A stretch of DNA of 64,000 bases from Arthrobacter castelli DSM 16402 (lineage in GTDB: Bacteria; Actinomycetota; Actinomycetes; Actinomycetales; Micrococcaceae). The translations under genes were made by a program, and so were the position numbers. Shown piece by piece: positions 27,959 through 36,487 of this stretch (position 1 is its first letter; every line of letters starts with the position of its first letter). Below the pieces are notes generated by a model that saw only the letters and a program-made list of their open reading frames with translations, had not been told where the DNA came from and searched no databases. The stretch lies in NCBI RefSeq assembly GCF_000430705.1, contig NZ_AUMN01000003.1, positions 236,654 through 300,653 of the forward strand, given 5' to 3'.

Positions 27959-28813
27959 TCACCGGACATTCAGGTCCTTTAGTTGATCGGTGATGCTGCG
28001 GGGTTTGCGCCCCAGGAGGCGCGAGAGCGTGGGGTCTGAATGCGCGAAGTGTCCGCTCCTTGTCGCCTGGAACATCGACAGGGTGAAGCGCGCGACCGCC
28101 TCGGGAGCGCCGCTGGCCGTCGCATCGGCTACCCATGTCTCGTCGTCGACGACGACGCGATCGATCTGGCGACCGGTGAGCTCAGACGCGGAGGCGGCGA
28201 AGTCCGCGAGGGTGACGGGATCAGGCAGCGTCAGGTCGATCGAGCCGTCGAACGGATCATCAGTTGTGAGGATTGCGGCGGCGGCCTCCGCAGCATCTCG
28301 CCGATCGACCCAGGAGAAGGGGCCGTCCGCGGGCATGGCGATGACGCCCGTTTCCTGCCACGCACCGAGCAACTGGGCGGGGTCCCCGTAGAAGCCGTTG
28401 CGCAATGAGGTCCAGGCGACCCCGGAAGCTGCGAGGTGCGCTTCGGTGGCGGCGTGGATCGCGAGCGGCGGATAAGGAGTGTCGAAAGCTGTCCCGTGGG
28501 CACTCGTGTACAAGATCCGCTGAGCCCCCGCATCGACGGCAGCATCAATCGCCCTGCGGTGCTGTGTGACCACGTCAGCAGTGACGTCGCTGGAGGAGAC
28601 CAGGAGCACCTGGTCAGCGTCGGCGAACGAATGACGCAGTGCCGAAGGGTCGTCGTAGCTGCCTTGCCGTACGCGGACACCTTGATCGGCCAGGTGTGTC
28701 GCACGCGCGGGATCGCGGACGCTGACGCCGATCTGGTGTGGAGGTACCCGCTTCAGGAGATGGTCGACCGTGGCCCCGTTGAGAGTGCCGGTAGCTCCGG
28801 TGACGATGATCAT
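27959..28813 (-). CDS. NmrA-like NAD(P)-binding oxidoreductase (atypical SDR)
   Basis: 284 residues. The Rossmann motif is MIIVTGATGTLNGATVDHLL, followed by VSVRDPARATHL and LLVSSSDVTADVVTQH. The YxxxK pair is replaced in this NmrA/QOR2-like group, so it may be a redox sensor or quinone reductase. The start at 28813 is chosen; the frame runs open to 29488 but the rest is a shadow of the TetR gene. The stop lies 14 bases from repeat R2. Divergent from a TetR gene across two palindromes. Confidence 0.88.
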   Translation of the reverse strand: MIIVTGATGTLNGATVDHLLKRVPPHQIGVSVRDPARATHLADQGVRVRQGSYDDPSALRHSFADADQVLLVSSSDVTADVVTQHRRAIDAAVDAGAQRILYTSAHGTAFDTPYPPLAIHAATEAHLAASGVAWTSLRNGFYGDPAQLLGAWQETGVIAMPADGPFSWVDRRDAAEAAAAILTTDDPFDGSIDLTLPDPVTLADFAASASELTGRQIDRVVVDDETWVADATASGAPEAVARFTLSMFQATRSGHFAHSDPTLSRLLGRKPRSITDQLKDLNVR

Positions 28814-28885
28814 CTGACAGTCCTTTCGCGGGGACGGCGATCTGACGTGGTGATTTGGCCGAGTGTCGGGCGAGCGGCCCGGGAT

Positions 28886-28957
28886 GAAGTTGACCTGTCT
28901 GGTCAACTTCCCGTCGACCCCATCCTGCATTAACTTGACTGCTAAGATCAAGTTAAT
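28886..28957. promoter_or_regulatory. two large palindromes, probable TetR operators
   Basis: 28886-28910 has 10-bp perfect arms (GAAGTTGACC) around a 5-base centre. 28929-28957 has 10-bp perfect arms (ATTAACTTGA) around 9 bases. Both lie between the divergent oxidoreductase and TetR genes; the second ends 24 bases before the TetR start. Confidence 0.65.
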
Positions 28958-28981
28958 CGTCGATTCGGAAGGAGCCTGCAC

Positions 28982-29575
28982 GTGTCCGACTCCCACGGTG
29001 CGCCGACTCTCCGCTCGGATGCCCGCCGAAACGTCGATCGGATCCGACATGCGGCGGTACAGGTGTTCCGGGAGCAGGGGTTCTCTGCGCCGCTCGAGGA
29101 GGTCGCGGCGGCCGCCGAGGTGAGCAAGGCGACCATCTTCAATCGGCTCGGAGGAAGGGTTGGGCTGATCGATGCCGTCATCGACGACGTCGTCGCGGCG
29201 GAGCTGCGGGCTGTCATCGAGGATGCGCGGACCGTTGTCGAGGTCCGGGAGCGGATCTGCTCCTATATCGGTGCACTCCGGGACCTGCAATATCGACTTC
29301 CGGCAGTCAATGATGTCCTGCTGCAGGAGTACCGCGACTCCGAGCCTCTGCTCGCCCTGTGCCATGCCGGGACGACTTTCCACGACAGCCTTGTCGCAGA
29401 GGGGCATGCCGCAGGCGTCCTGGTTCACGATTTTACGTCCGCTGACTTCCAAGCACTCGCCCGAGACAACGCCCTGGCGCTCAAGCACGGTGGCCGGCCG
29501 CCGCGCGCTGACTACGATCGCCGAACCGCGTTCGTCGTCGGCGGGATCTGCATACCGATGCGTGTGTTGGCCTGA
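28982..29575 (+). CDS. TetR-family repressor
   Basis: 197 residues from GTG 28982 with AAGGAG upstream. The helix-turn-helix is LEEVAAAAEVSKATIFNRLG. The C-terminal ligand domain is ordinary in length. Its divergent partner encodes an NmrA-like oxidoreductase, the likely regulated gene. The pair makes up module M2 and is bounded by R2 and R3. Confidence 0.9.
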   Translation: MSDSHGAPTLRSDARRNVDRIRHAAVQVFREQGFSAPLEEVAAAAEVSKATIFNRLGGRVGLIDAVIDDVVAAELRAVIEDARTVVEVRERICSYIGALRDLQYRLPAVNDVLLQEYRDSEPLLALCHAGTTFHDSLVAEGHAAGVLVHDFTSADFQALARDNALALKHGGRPPRADYDRRTAFVVGGICIPMRVLA

Positions 29576-29611
29576 CCTCGCGGGCTTAAGTAGATGGCCC
29601 TACGTGTGGGC

Positions 29612-29641
29612 ACGTGGTTGAGTTCCGCTTCAACGTCTGAC
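29612..29641 (+). repeat. ychF-tail repeat R3
   Basis: Encodes VVEFRFNV with CGC, TTC, AAC, GTC and stop TGA. The bases after it (CGTTATTGACG...CGTTAT) match those after R8. Confidence 0.95.
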
Positions 29642-29684
29642 GTTATTGACGCGACGCGTTATATGCAGGGAGACTTTGATGGCC

Positions 29685-30341
29685 TCACAGGCGCAGCAGC
29701 AGCACACTGTAAATGACTATCCAGATGATCCAGCCCAGCCAGCCGACGAGGCCAAGCATTCCGGACCAGTGGGGGCCCGAGAGGCGATAAGGCGTCGCTG
29801 AGGCTCCCACCAACAGCAGCAACGCGCTGACGTAGCCGATTACGGCATGCCACACCGGAATAAGACCAGTGCTGTCGCCCGCGATGGTGAAGCCCAGTAG
29901 GGCCGTCGCCAGGAACACTTGATTGAACCCGAACAACACGATGCTCAGGGTCCACAGTCCCCCTGCGGTGCTTCGGGCCCGCAATGCGCCGTCGGCGACG
30001 GCGAATCGCAATGCCTCGATGCAAGCAAATGATGCGTTTTGCAGCAGCACTCCGCTCAGGCCCACCAGCGCCCAGGCACGCATACCTGGACCGGGCATAG
30101 CGCCCCACAGCAGCTCGAGCAGGCCCGCCGCGAAAATGGTCAGGCAGAGCCACGAGGTGGGGGCGAGTACCGCTGAGCGCCGCAGTGCTGGACCCGCGCC
30201 CGCAAATGCTTCGCAGGTCTGTTCCAGATCGCCGCCTGCGGTGGGCAGCGGCAGGCCGTTTCGGCCGTAGATGACGTTCACGGCGACCGCGAGCAGCACG
30301 AACCCGAGCCCGCCCAGGGCGGCAAGAGTAGTGATCGTCAT
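29685..30341 (-). CDS. polytopic membrane protein, ABC-permease position
   Basis: About 218 residues with six or seven hydrophobic segments (ALGGLGFVLLAVAVNVIYG, WALVGLSGVLLQNASFACIE, WLGWIIWIVIYSVLLL). No recognisable domain. It directly follows an ABC ATPase remnant with overlapping stop and start, in the place where a permease partner would sit; it may instead be an unrelated integral membrane protein. ATG at 30341 preferred over TTG at 30347. Confidence 0.75.
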   Translation of the reverse strand: MTITTLAALGGLGFVLLAVAVNVIYGRNGLPLPTAGGDLEQTCEAFAGAGPALRRSAVLAPTSWLCLTIFAAGLLELLWGAMPGPGMRAWALVGLSGVLLQNASFACIEALRFAVADGALRARSTAGGLWTLSIVLFGFNQVFLATALLGFTIAGDSTGLIPVWHAVIGYVSALLLLVGASATPYRLSGPHWSGMLGLVGWLGWIIWIVIYSVLLLRL

Positions 30342-30343
30342 CG

Positions 30344-30514
30344 TCAACGCTCCCGTTTGAGGGCCTGGACCGCAAGCGGCATGATGCCGGAGTCGTTCGG
30401 GCCGAGCAGGGCCAGTACCGTGCCACGGTCGACGCGCAGGTCGAGGCCGTCGACGACGGCGGTGGAGCCGAAACGTTTGGTCAGCCCGCTGGATTCGATG
30501 GCAGGATTTGTCAT
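30344..30514 (-). pseudogene. ABC transporter ATPase remnant with destroyed Walker A
   Basis: Only 56 residues remain. The start is typical (IESSGLTKRFGSTAVVDGLDL) up to LALLGPN, but the P-loop GxGKTT is replaced by DSGIMPLAVQALKRER and the frame ends. Everything from Walker A onward is deleted. It overlaps the TetR stop by 4 bases (ATGA), so the ancestral order was TetR-ATPase-membrane protein. Confidence 0.85.
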
Positions 30515-31158
30515 GAGCCCTGGTGATGGGGCAGTGACTGCTGCAATCCGTCGATCAACGACTTCAGGCCGAGTTTGAAGTGCCCACCGCGCTCGGTACT
30601 CGCCGCGGCTGCAGCGAGTACGTTGAACCCGGCCGAGCCTTGTTCGGGCCGGCGGCTGCGTTTGGCTTGTGCTTCCTTGTTGCTCATCGCGATCGCATGG
30701 CCTACCACGAACTCGTTCACGCACCGTGCTGCCTGCAGAGCAGCCGGGCTGGGGACGCCCTCATCAGCCATCTTCAGCAGCGCGCGCACTGCCCACTCGG
30801 TCGCATCCGGAGAGCGGACCGGCCGCCGGGCGAACAGCAACACTGCCTGCGGGTGGGCGAGTAGCGCATCCCGCAAAGCGGTGCCGTAGGCAAAGACCAG
30901 ATCCGGCCACGGGTCGCCCCACGGCAACCCGGCGACGTCCACCGCCCGATGCATTTCCGCGACGACCTCGTCGAACAGATCCTCGCGATCGTCGAACCGG
31001 CGGTAGATCGCCATCGCGTCCACCTCGAGTCGAGTGCCCAGCTTGCGCATGGAGAAGTTGTCCAGACCCGCGGAGTCGATCAGCTCCAGTGCAGCGTGAG
31101 CGATATCTGCACGGCTGAGGGGCCGTGCCGGGCGCCGGCTGTTCATGTGCTCCATCAT
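30511..31158 (-). CDS. TetR-family regulator
   Basis: 215 residues with the helix-turn-helix ELIDSAGLDNFSMRKLGTRL and VDAMAIYRRFDDREDLFDEV, and a C-terminal TetR_C-like ligand domain (tetracycline-repressor type). It is divergent from the membrane protein and multicopper oxidase operon at 31234. The intergenic stretch holds AT-rich sequence (TATGTACGAGACGATTAGACTACAG region). It may control both directions. Confidence 0.88.
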   Translation of the reverse strand: MMEHMNSRRPARPLSRADIAHAALELIDSAGLDNFSMRKLGTRLEVDAMAIYRRFDDREDLFDEVVAEMHRAVDVAGLPWGDPWPDLVFAYGTALRDALLAHPQAVLLFARRPVRSPDATEWAVRALLKMADEGVPSPAALQAARCVNEFVVGHAIAMSNKEAQAKRSRRPEQGSAGFNVLAAAAASTERGGHFKLGLKSLIDGLQQSLPHHQGS

Positions 31159-31233
31159 TTCACCTCCTCACTATGTACGAGACGATTAGACTACAGTGTA
31201 GACAGCGAATTGTTAACAGCGTAGTCTCCTCGT

Positions 31234-31647
31234 ATGAATGAGGTGTCGCAACGGCGACGGCGCAGTTGGAGCCCCTGCCTGTGGGCATGGCGGGTGCTGC
31301 TTGCGCTGGCAGCAGCGGGCTACCTCTTCCAGGCGGTATCGGCCGGGCAGTTCCTGCAGGGCGACTATGACTTCCTGCGGATCCACCAGATCGGGACGAC
31401 GACGCTGGATGTCGTGATGTTCCTGGCGTTGATCGCCGCAGGGCTACTCAAGTGGCTCTCGCGCGGACCTCTTCTACCATTCCTCGGAACTCTGGGCGTG
31501 CTCCTGGTGTCCCAGGCGCAGTCCGGAACGGGCGCGGCGCGCGTGGTGTGGTTGCACGTGCCTCTCGGTGTGGTCCTGATCGGCCTGGTGTGGGTGCTCG
31601 CCTGGTACGCCTGGACGCTCCCCGCGAATCGGGGGAGCCGACGATGA
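31234..31647 (+). CDS. four-helix membrane protein (DUF6220-like)
   Basis: 137 residues with four membrane helices. Two histidines sit in helices or loops (IHQIGTTTLD and WLHVPLGVV), reminiscent of small heme-b or DUF6220 membrane proteins. Its stop overlaps the start of the multicopper oxidase (ATGA), so the two are coupled and may work together, perhaps in electron or copper handling. Function is inference from context. Confidence 0.7.
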   Translation: MNEVSQRRRRSWSPCLWAWRVLLALAAAGYLFQAVSAGQFLQGDYDFLRIHQIGTTTLDVVMFLALIAAGLLKWLSRGPLLPFLGTLGVLLVSQAQSGTGAARVVWLHVPLGVVLIGLVWVLAWYAWTLPANRGSRR

Positions 31648-33215
31648 GCGAATCCGCTCGCGAGCGCCGGAGCATCAACCGGCGGACATTCATCGGTTCC
31701 GGGGCAGCCGCCGTGGCCGCCGGTGTGCTTGGAGTGCCCACATTGGCAGGTTGGCGCGGGCAGAGCTCCACCGGTACGCAGTTGCGCAGCGGGATAAGAC
31801 TGCCACCGCCGTTTCGGCGTCCAATGGCCGTGCCCCCGGTGCTGACCCCGTCCAGCCGGACGGAGGATGCCGATGTGTACCAGATGCGGCAGTACCCGGT
31901 TCCCCTCGAGGTGGTGCCGGGGTATAGAACTACCGTCTGGACCTACGGCGGGAGCTTTCCCGGACCGACGATCCGGTCCCAGTCCGGCAGGCGCACCGTC
32001 GTCGAGCACACCAATAAGCTTCCGGTGCCCACCGTGGTGCACCTGCACGGCGGCGTCACGCCACCGGAGAACGACGGTTACCCCACCGACCTCATCCTGC
32101 CGGACGAAAGCTGGGTCGGGTACGGGCACGGCGGCGACACCACCGTTCGTACGCGCACCTACGAATACCCGCTGCAGCAACGAGGAGCCACCCTCTGGTA
32201 TCACGACCACCGCATGGACTTCACCGGTCCGGCAGTGTGGAACGGACTGGCCGGCTTTCACCTGGTCACCGACGCCGAGGAGGAGCGGCTAGACCTACCC
32301 GACGGGGCACGGGAACTCCCGCTCGCCCTGATGGACCGCGCATTCGATGCCCAGGGGCAGTTCCTGTACCCGAGCCTCGATCCTGAACTCATCGATCCTC
32401 CGGGTGTGCGGCAACCTTACGAGTCCGGCATGCTCGGCGATGTCATACTGGTCAACGGCCGCGCCTGGCCCTACCACCAGGTCGATACGGCGCTGTACCG
32501 CTTGCGGTTCCTGAACGCGTCCAACGCGCGCAGATACCGGCTACGTTTCGAGGTGGGCGGCGAAGAAGCGGACTTGCCGATCACCCAGATCGGTTCCGAC
32601 CACGGATTGCTCGCCGGTGCTGTGCGACATGAAGCGCTGACGCTGGCCCCAGCAGAACGTTTCGACGTCCTGGTCGACTTCCGGTCGCTGCAGCCGGGCA
32701 CGCATGTGCGGGTCGTCAACGACCTGGGGTCGGGAACCACCGCAGACGTGATGCGCTTCGACGTCACCCGCCGTGTCACCGATGAACTGGAGGTTCCGGA
32801 AGTTCTGAGTCCCGGCATCGAGCGACTGCATGAAAACGAGGCCGTCCGCACTCGGCAGATGACCTTCCGCTCGCAGACCATCGACGGCATGCATGGCTGG
32901 GTCGTCAACGGTGAACCATTCGACCCGCACATGGCACACGCGACCGTCGAACTCGGCAGCACCGAGATCTGGGAACTCACCGGCGACTTCCATCATCCGA
33001 TTCACCTTCACCTTGCTCCGTTTCAAGTGCTGGGGCGTGGTGCAGGCGGGCCCGGCCCCTTCGACAGCGGCTGGAAGGACACCATCGATCTGCGCCCCGC
33101 CGAAACGGCACGCATCATCGTACGGTTCGACGGATACCGGGGACGGTACGTCTTCCACTGCCACAACCTCGAACACGAGGACATGATGATGATGGCCAAC
33201 TTCGATGTGGTTTGA
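31644..33215 (+). CDS. Tat-exported multicopper oxidase (CotA/bilirubin-oxidase-like)
   Basis: 523 residues. The twin-arginine signal is INRRTFIGSGAAAVAAG. Copper ligands are complete: HLHGG, LWYHDHRMD, HPIHLHLAPFQVL and the type 1/trinuclear HCHNLEHEDMMMM with a Met at the axial position. The protein folds before export and acts outside the membrane, oxidising phenols, bilirubin or metal ions with oxygen. Coupled to the upstream membrane protein; in module M3 together with a TetR gene. It ends 163 bases before repeat R4. Confidence 0.95.
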   Translation: MSESARERRSINRRTFIGSGAAAVAAGVLGVPTLAGWRGQSSTGTQLRSGIRLPPPFRRPMAVPPVLTPSSRTEDADVYQMRQYPVPLEVVPGYRTTVWTYGGSFPGPTIRSQSGRRTVVEHTNKLPVPTVVHLHGGVTPPENDGYPTDLILPDESWVGYGHGGDTTVRTRTYEYPLQQRGATLWYHDHRMDFTGPAVWNGLAGFHLVTDAEEERLDLPDGARELPLALMDRAFDAQGQFLYPSLDPELIDPPGVRQPYESGMLGDVILVNGRAWPYHQVDTALYRLRFLNASNARRYRLRFEVGGEEADLPITQIGSDHGLLAGAVRHEALTLAPAERFDVLVDFRSLQPGTHVRVVNDLGSGTTADVMRFDVTRRVTDELEVPEVLSPGIERLHENEAVRTRQMTFRSQTIDGMHGWVVNGEPFDPHMAHATVELGSTEIWELTGDFHHPIHLHLAPFQVLGRGAGGPGPFDSGWKDTIDLRPAETARIIVRFDGYRGRYVFHCHNLEHEDMMMMANFDVV

Positions 33216-33378
33216 CCTTTCACGAACTGTCAAAGCCTATGACCCCGGGATCGTGCGAGAGCAGCGAGTGGGCTCTACGACGGGAGGCGTCGTCGGTGCT
33301 CGTAGACTCCGGTCGGGCATCGGCTGAACGATCTCGCCGTTGATTGCTGATTGCAGCCAGAGGTTGGTATGTGCGGCG

Positions 33379-33408
33379 ATGTGGTGGAGTTCCGGTTTAA
33401 CGTGTAGT
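33379..33408 (+). repeat. ychF-tail repeat R4
   Basis: Encodes GDVVEFRFNV with CGG, TTT, AAC, GTG and stop TAG; one residue more of the YchF end (GD) is retained than in most copies. The following ~22 bases resemble those after R6. Confidence 0.95.
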
Positions 33409-33645
33409 CGCGTTCCCGTTCTACCTCTGGACTTTGGTTGAATGCCGGGGTGAGCACATGCGGTCGATAGAAGCGATGGAGACGACTGGCGATGGCACCG
33501 TCGGCAATGTTCGAACGCAGAGGATTGGTAGGAGCCGTTTGCACCCGCGCTGTTCGGAAGCACGCTGACGGTGGTGCTGGCGGACCTGGACGAGGATCCT
33601 TTCGACGAGTTCTTACCGTTTAGGCTATCGTGCGACGATGTTTTC
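33409..33645. other. non-coding leader of module M4
   Basis: The 237 bases between R4 and the acetyltransferase gene hold no gene I can support. One forward frame (VVLADLDEDPFDEFLPF) looks protein-like for about 20 codons and may be the tail of a lost gene. TAGGCT at 33621-33626 could be a -10 box. Confidence 0.4.
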
Positions 33646-34194
33646 ATGACTCTCTCAACCCCGACGCTGGAAACTGAACGACTGCGATTGCGTCCGTTCA
33701 CTGACGTCGACGCCGAGGACCTTTTCGCGTTGCAGAGCGATGCCTACGTGCTGCGCTATTGGGACTCTCCGCCGTGGACTGACAGGACGTCGGTTGCGCG
33801 CTTCATGGCCCGATGCCAGCAGATGGCGGAGGAAGGCAGCGGTGCGCGCGTTGCGATCGAACGTATCTCTGACAAGGCTTTCGTCGGCTGGTGCACCTTC
33901 AACGAATGGAATCCTGACTTTAGAAGTGCTTCCCTAGGCTACTGCCTCCATCAGGCGGCCTGGGGTCGTGGCTATGCGACGGAGGCGGCGCGCGCCCTGC
34001 TTCAGTGGGCTTTCGACACGCTCGAGGTCAATCGGATTCAGTCCGAGGTTGATAGTCGCAATGTGGCATCTGCCCGTGTGCTCGAGAAGCTTGGCTTCGA
34101 ACTCGAGGGGACGTTGCGCGAGGACTGCATCGTCAACGGCGATGTTTCTGACTCATGGGTGTACGGGTTGCTGCGGCGTGACTGGGCGGGCTGA
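33646..34194 (+). CDS. GNAT N-acetyltransferase, RimJ/RimL-like
   Basis: 182 residues. LETERLRLRPFTDVDAEDLF opens the family; the acetyl-CoA loop is LHQAAWGRGYATEAARALLQ, and the C-terminal strand is ARVLEKLGFELEGTLRED. It is full length. Family members acetylate ribosomal protein N-termini or small amines and antibiotics; the target is unknown. The only gene of module M4, like a single-gene cassette. Confidence 0.92.
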   Translation: MTLSTPTLETERLRLRPFTDVDAEDLFALQSDAYVLRYWDSPPWTDRTSVARFMARCQQMAEEGSGARVAIERISDKAFVGWCTFNEWNPDFRSASLGYCLHQAAWGRGYATEAARALLQWAFDTLEVNRIQSEVDSRNVASARVLEKLGFELEGTLREDCIVNGDVSDSWVYGLLRRDWAG

Positions 34195-34306
34195 ATTCCC
34201 GAGACTCACGCTGGATTTGCGAGAGTTGTTTGCGTCGCCTTGCACTTCAAGATAGCCGGGGTGCGTTCGTGGTCGTCTCGATACGTAGACGTTTCAAACC
34301 GTGGCG

Positions 34307-34336
34307 ATGCGGTTGAGTTCAGGTTCAACGTGTAGC
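34307..34336 (+). repeat. ychF-tail repeat R5
   Basis: Encodes DAVEFRFNV with AGG, TTC, AAC, GTG and stop TAG. Confidence 0.93.
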
Positions 34337-34379
34337 GACCCCGCAGCGCCGGAGCCACGCGAATCTGCGGCAGAGATCC

Positions 34380-34736
34380 TCAGCCGTCAACATGCGTGGG
34401 TGATGCTCGTGCGAGCCGTATCACGAGATCATCCGGGACCGGCTTGCGCGGCGGGAAGGTGACGCCGGTCTTGCTCGCTCTGAGGCCCGATTCTGCGATC
34501 TCTTCGGCATGATCTGAGATCGCAGGTGCGAGAACGTACAGCCCGACCTGCTTGCTGAACGCCGCGTAGCTCGCAACGACCGTGCCACGAATCCTGAACC
34601 CCGGCATGTTGTACGCCGTCATCTCCTCTGCATCCGGGAGAGCCTTACGCAGGAGGTCCCGGAGGTGGTCGAGAACCGGGCGGAACGCCTCCGGCGCAGC
34701 GGCGATGTAGGAGTCGTGGTCAGCGATGGTTGCCAT
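34380..34736 (-). CDS. DUF1801 (YdhG-like) protein
   Basis: 118 residues with the frataxin-like DUF1801 fold: IADHDSYIAAAPEAFRPVLDHLRDLL, DAEEMTAYNMPGF, GLYVLAPAI. The family is suspected of iron binding and stress roles but has no proven activity. It is the only gene of module M5 (569 bp), read against the repeat orientation. Confidence 0.88.
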   Translation of the reverse strand: MATIADHDSYIAAAPEAFRPVLDHLRDLLRKALPDAEEMTAYNMPGFRIRGTVVASYAAFSKQVGLYVLAPAISDHAEEIAESGLRASKTGVTFPPRKPVPDDLVIRLARASPTHVDG

Positions 34737-34875
34737 GTCTCTGCCTTCCTCTCAGGTGTGGAAACTCTAGCTGCGCCCGTTTGTCGGTCTCCGGAGGCGA
34801 GTCTGGGGGAGGCGGACGTGATCGGTGCGGCTCACCTAGCCAGGCCCGATCACTCAGATCGTTCTCCGTGCTGGA

Positions 34876-34905
34876 ACGCGGTGGAATTCAGATTTAACGT
34901 GTAGT
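34876..34905 (+). repeat. ychF-tail repeat R6
   Basis: Encodes NAVEFRFNV with GAA, AGA, TTT, AAC, GTG and stop TAG. It is followed at 34907-34927 by TTCCCGTTCAACGTCTGG, which looks like a second, partial copy. Confidence 0.94.
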
Positions 34906-35174
34906 CTAGTTCCCGTTCAACGTCTGGTAAACTGCGGCGTCTCACACCTGTTGTCTTCATGTGACACGATTTGTTCGTGACGTCGATTCAGACACTCAGT
35001 CACTCGGCACTGTGTCATCTTTGGGCGCTTGGCGTTGGGCTGCGCGGAGCGGGTGTTTCCGCTGATCGACGCCGGTTCCGATGCACGAGATCCAGGCACT
35101 GCTCGTGTAAGTGATTTTTGATCGGACTCTGTGTGTTCCCACCAGATAGCACTTCCTATCCTGGGTGTCGCACG

Positions 35175-35192
35175 TGTGCTACGATAAGCACA
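35175..35192 (+). promoter_or_regulatory. operator/promoter of the PhD-VapC pair
   Basis: TGTGCT-ACGATA-AGCACA is a perfect 6-bp dyad whose centre covers TACGAT, a plausible -10 box; the PhD start codon lies at its edge, so the transcript may be leaderless. This is a typical autorepression layout. Confidence 0.55.
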
Positions 35193-35473
35193 TGAGCATT
35201 AGCGATCCTCAGGGCGAGAGCTTGTCACAGCGCGAACTTCGCAACGAGTCTGGCCGCGTGCTCCGCGCGGTGAGCGAGGGCCATTCCTTCGTGCTTACCA
35301 ACAGGGGGACCCCGGTCGGTCGCATCGTCCCTCTCGATGCCCCGGCTCCCACGCTGCCAATTGCCCGGCCGGCCAGACGCGTCGGAGGCTGGGCAGCCCT
35401 GAGCCCTGAGCGCTCCGAGGCTGACCGACCGATGACGCAGATTATTGATGAGCTGCGGGAGGATCGGGTGTGA
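35192..35473 (+). CDS. PhD/YefM-type antitoxin
   Basis: 93 residues. LSQRELRNESGRVLRAVSEGHSFVLTNRGTPVGRIVPL is the classical PhD DNA-binding domain; the C-terminal part (MTQIIDELREDRV) is the toxin-neutralising helix. Its stop overlaps the GTG of the toxin gene. Member of module M6. Confidence 0.92.
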   Translation: MSISDPQGESLSQRELRNESGRVLRAVSEGHSFVLTNRGTPVGRIVPLDAPAPTLPIARPARRVGGWAALSPERSEADRPMTQIIDELREDRV

Positions 35474-35874
35474 AAGACGTTCCGGTCGTTTACGCCGACA
35501 CTTCTGCGCTCGGAGCGCTTCTGGTCGAGCAGGATGAGACTCATGCGTTGGTTGACTGGCTTGATCGATCACCCGTCAGGCTCGTATCGAGTGACCTACT
35601 CGAGACTGAGCTACGGCGAATGGCCGTGCGGGAGGGACGTGACCAGTCGAAAGCAAGCGGAATCCTCGACGGAGTTTCCCTCGCAGTTCTCGATCGGGCG
35701 ACATACCGGTCTGCCGGATTCCTGCCGATGCCGTACCTACGCACCCTTGACGCTTTGCATCTGGAGGCGGCGATGCGCCTTGATGTCGATGCTGTCCTCA
35801 CCTATGACCGTCGACTCGCCGAAGCCGCGCGCGAGGCTGGGCTCGATGTCTTCACCCCCGGCCAGACGTCTTGA
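35470..35874 (+). CDS. vapC: PIN-domain toxin (VapC-type) paired with PhD antitoxin
   Basis: 134 residues. PIN acids: VYADTSALG, LLETELRRM, LDALHLEAAM and LTYDRRLAEAA. Full length. A deleted copy of this same gene lies at 45,511-45,632 in module M11, sharing even the bases after the stop codon. It ends 89 bases before R7. Confidence 0.92.
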   Translation: MKDVPVVYADTSALGALLVEQDETHALVDWLDRSPVRLVSSDLLETELRRMAVREGRDQSKASGILDGVSLAVLDRATYRSAGFLPMPYLRTLDALHLEAAMRLDVDAVLTYDRRLAEAAREAGLDVFTPGQTS

Positions 35875-35962
35875 GGATGCTCACCCTGCTCTCTTTCCGT
35901 GATGCTGGAGTTGTCGACAGAAGTTTCGGCATCGTGAACTCCACATGGTCCTAACCGTGGTG

Positions 35963-35992
35963 ACCCGGTGATGTTCAGGTTCGACGTGTAGT
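35963..35992 (+). repeat. ychF-tail repeat R7
   Basis: Encodes DPVMFRFDV with AGG, TTC, GAC, GTG and stop TAG. It has two replacements (E to M, N to D), so it is more decayed than R2-R6. Confidence 0.88.
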
Positions 35993-36158
35993 TCGCTTAC
36001 GCCATTGGCGTCTGACCAAGCGGTGGTGACGCTGGCTGGCAGCCTTATGCTTGGCGGGTCTTCGTGCAGCGCAGTCATCAGCTCAGAACGTCGAGGGGGC
36101 GGCGACCCGGCGGTATCCGATCCGTGCTTATCCTCACCATGACCGGTATCCTGAGGGC

Positions 36159-36487
36159 ATGCCTGAGATCGCCATGACGCCCGAGACGCTCGCCATGCGT
36201 GAGCTTCTCGATGCGCGCCGTGATGAGTTCCAGATACTGCTCGACCGGCAGGCGCGACGAGCCCCAAGCTGTTCGGATCCGTCGCCCGCGGTACCGCCCA
36301 TCCGGGGTCGGACATCGACATCCTTGTCGAGATGGATCCAGCGGACGGGAACCTGCTCATGCGGACGTCAGGGCTGATGGAGGCGGCCCAGGCGCTGTTC
36401 GGTCGGGGCGACATCGACGTGTTCCCCGTCCAGCTGCTCAAGCGGCCGATCTCTGCTTCTGCGCTCGCCGACGCGATCGCGCTGTGA
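36159..36487 (+). pseudogene. MNT-type nucleotidyltransferase antitoxin, frameshifted
   Basis: The start MPEIAMTPETLAMRELLDARR matches the intact copy at 43,302. A 1-base shift near 36,255 sends the frame off; restored, it reads KLFGSVARGTAHPGSDIDIL and ends in LLKRPISASALADAIAL. The GSxARG...D-x-D nucleotidyltransferase motif exists only across the shift. Part of the decayed module M7. Confidence 0.85.

Noticed and set aside
27959..29488. 509-codon reverse frame joining the NmrA-like gene with more sequence
   Set aside because: The upstream 220 codons are antisense to the TetR gene; family similarity begins at the ATG at 28813.
34665..34904. Forward frame ending in VEFRFNV as an independent protein
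   Set aside because: The ending comes from repeat R6; the preceding codons are antisense to the DUF1801 gene. The same applies to the frame 43778-44116.
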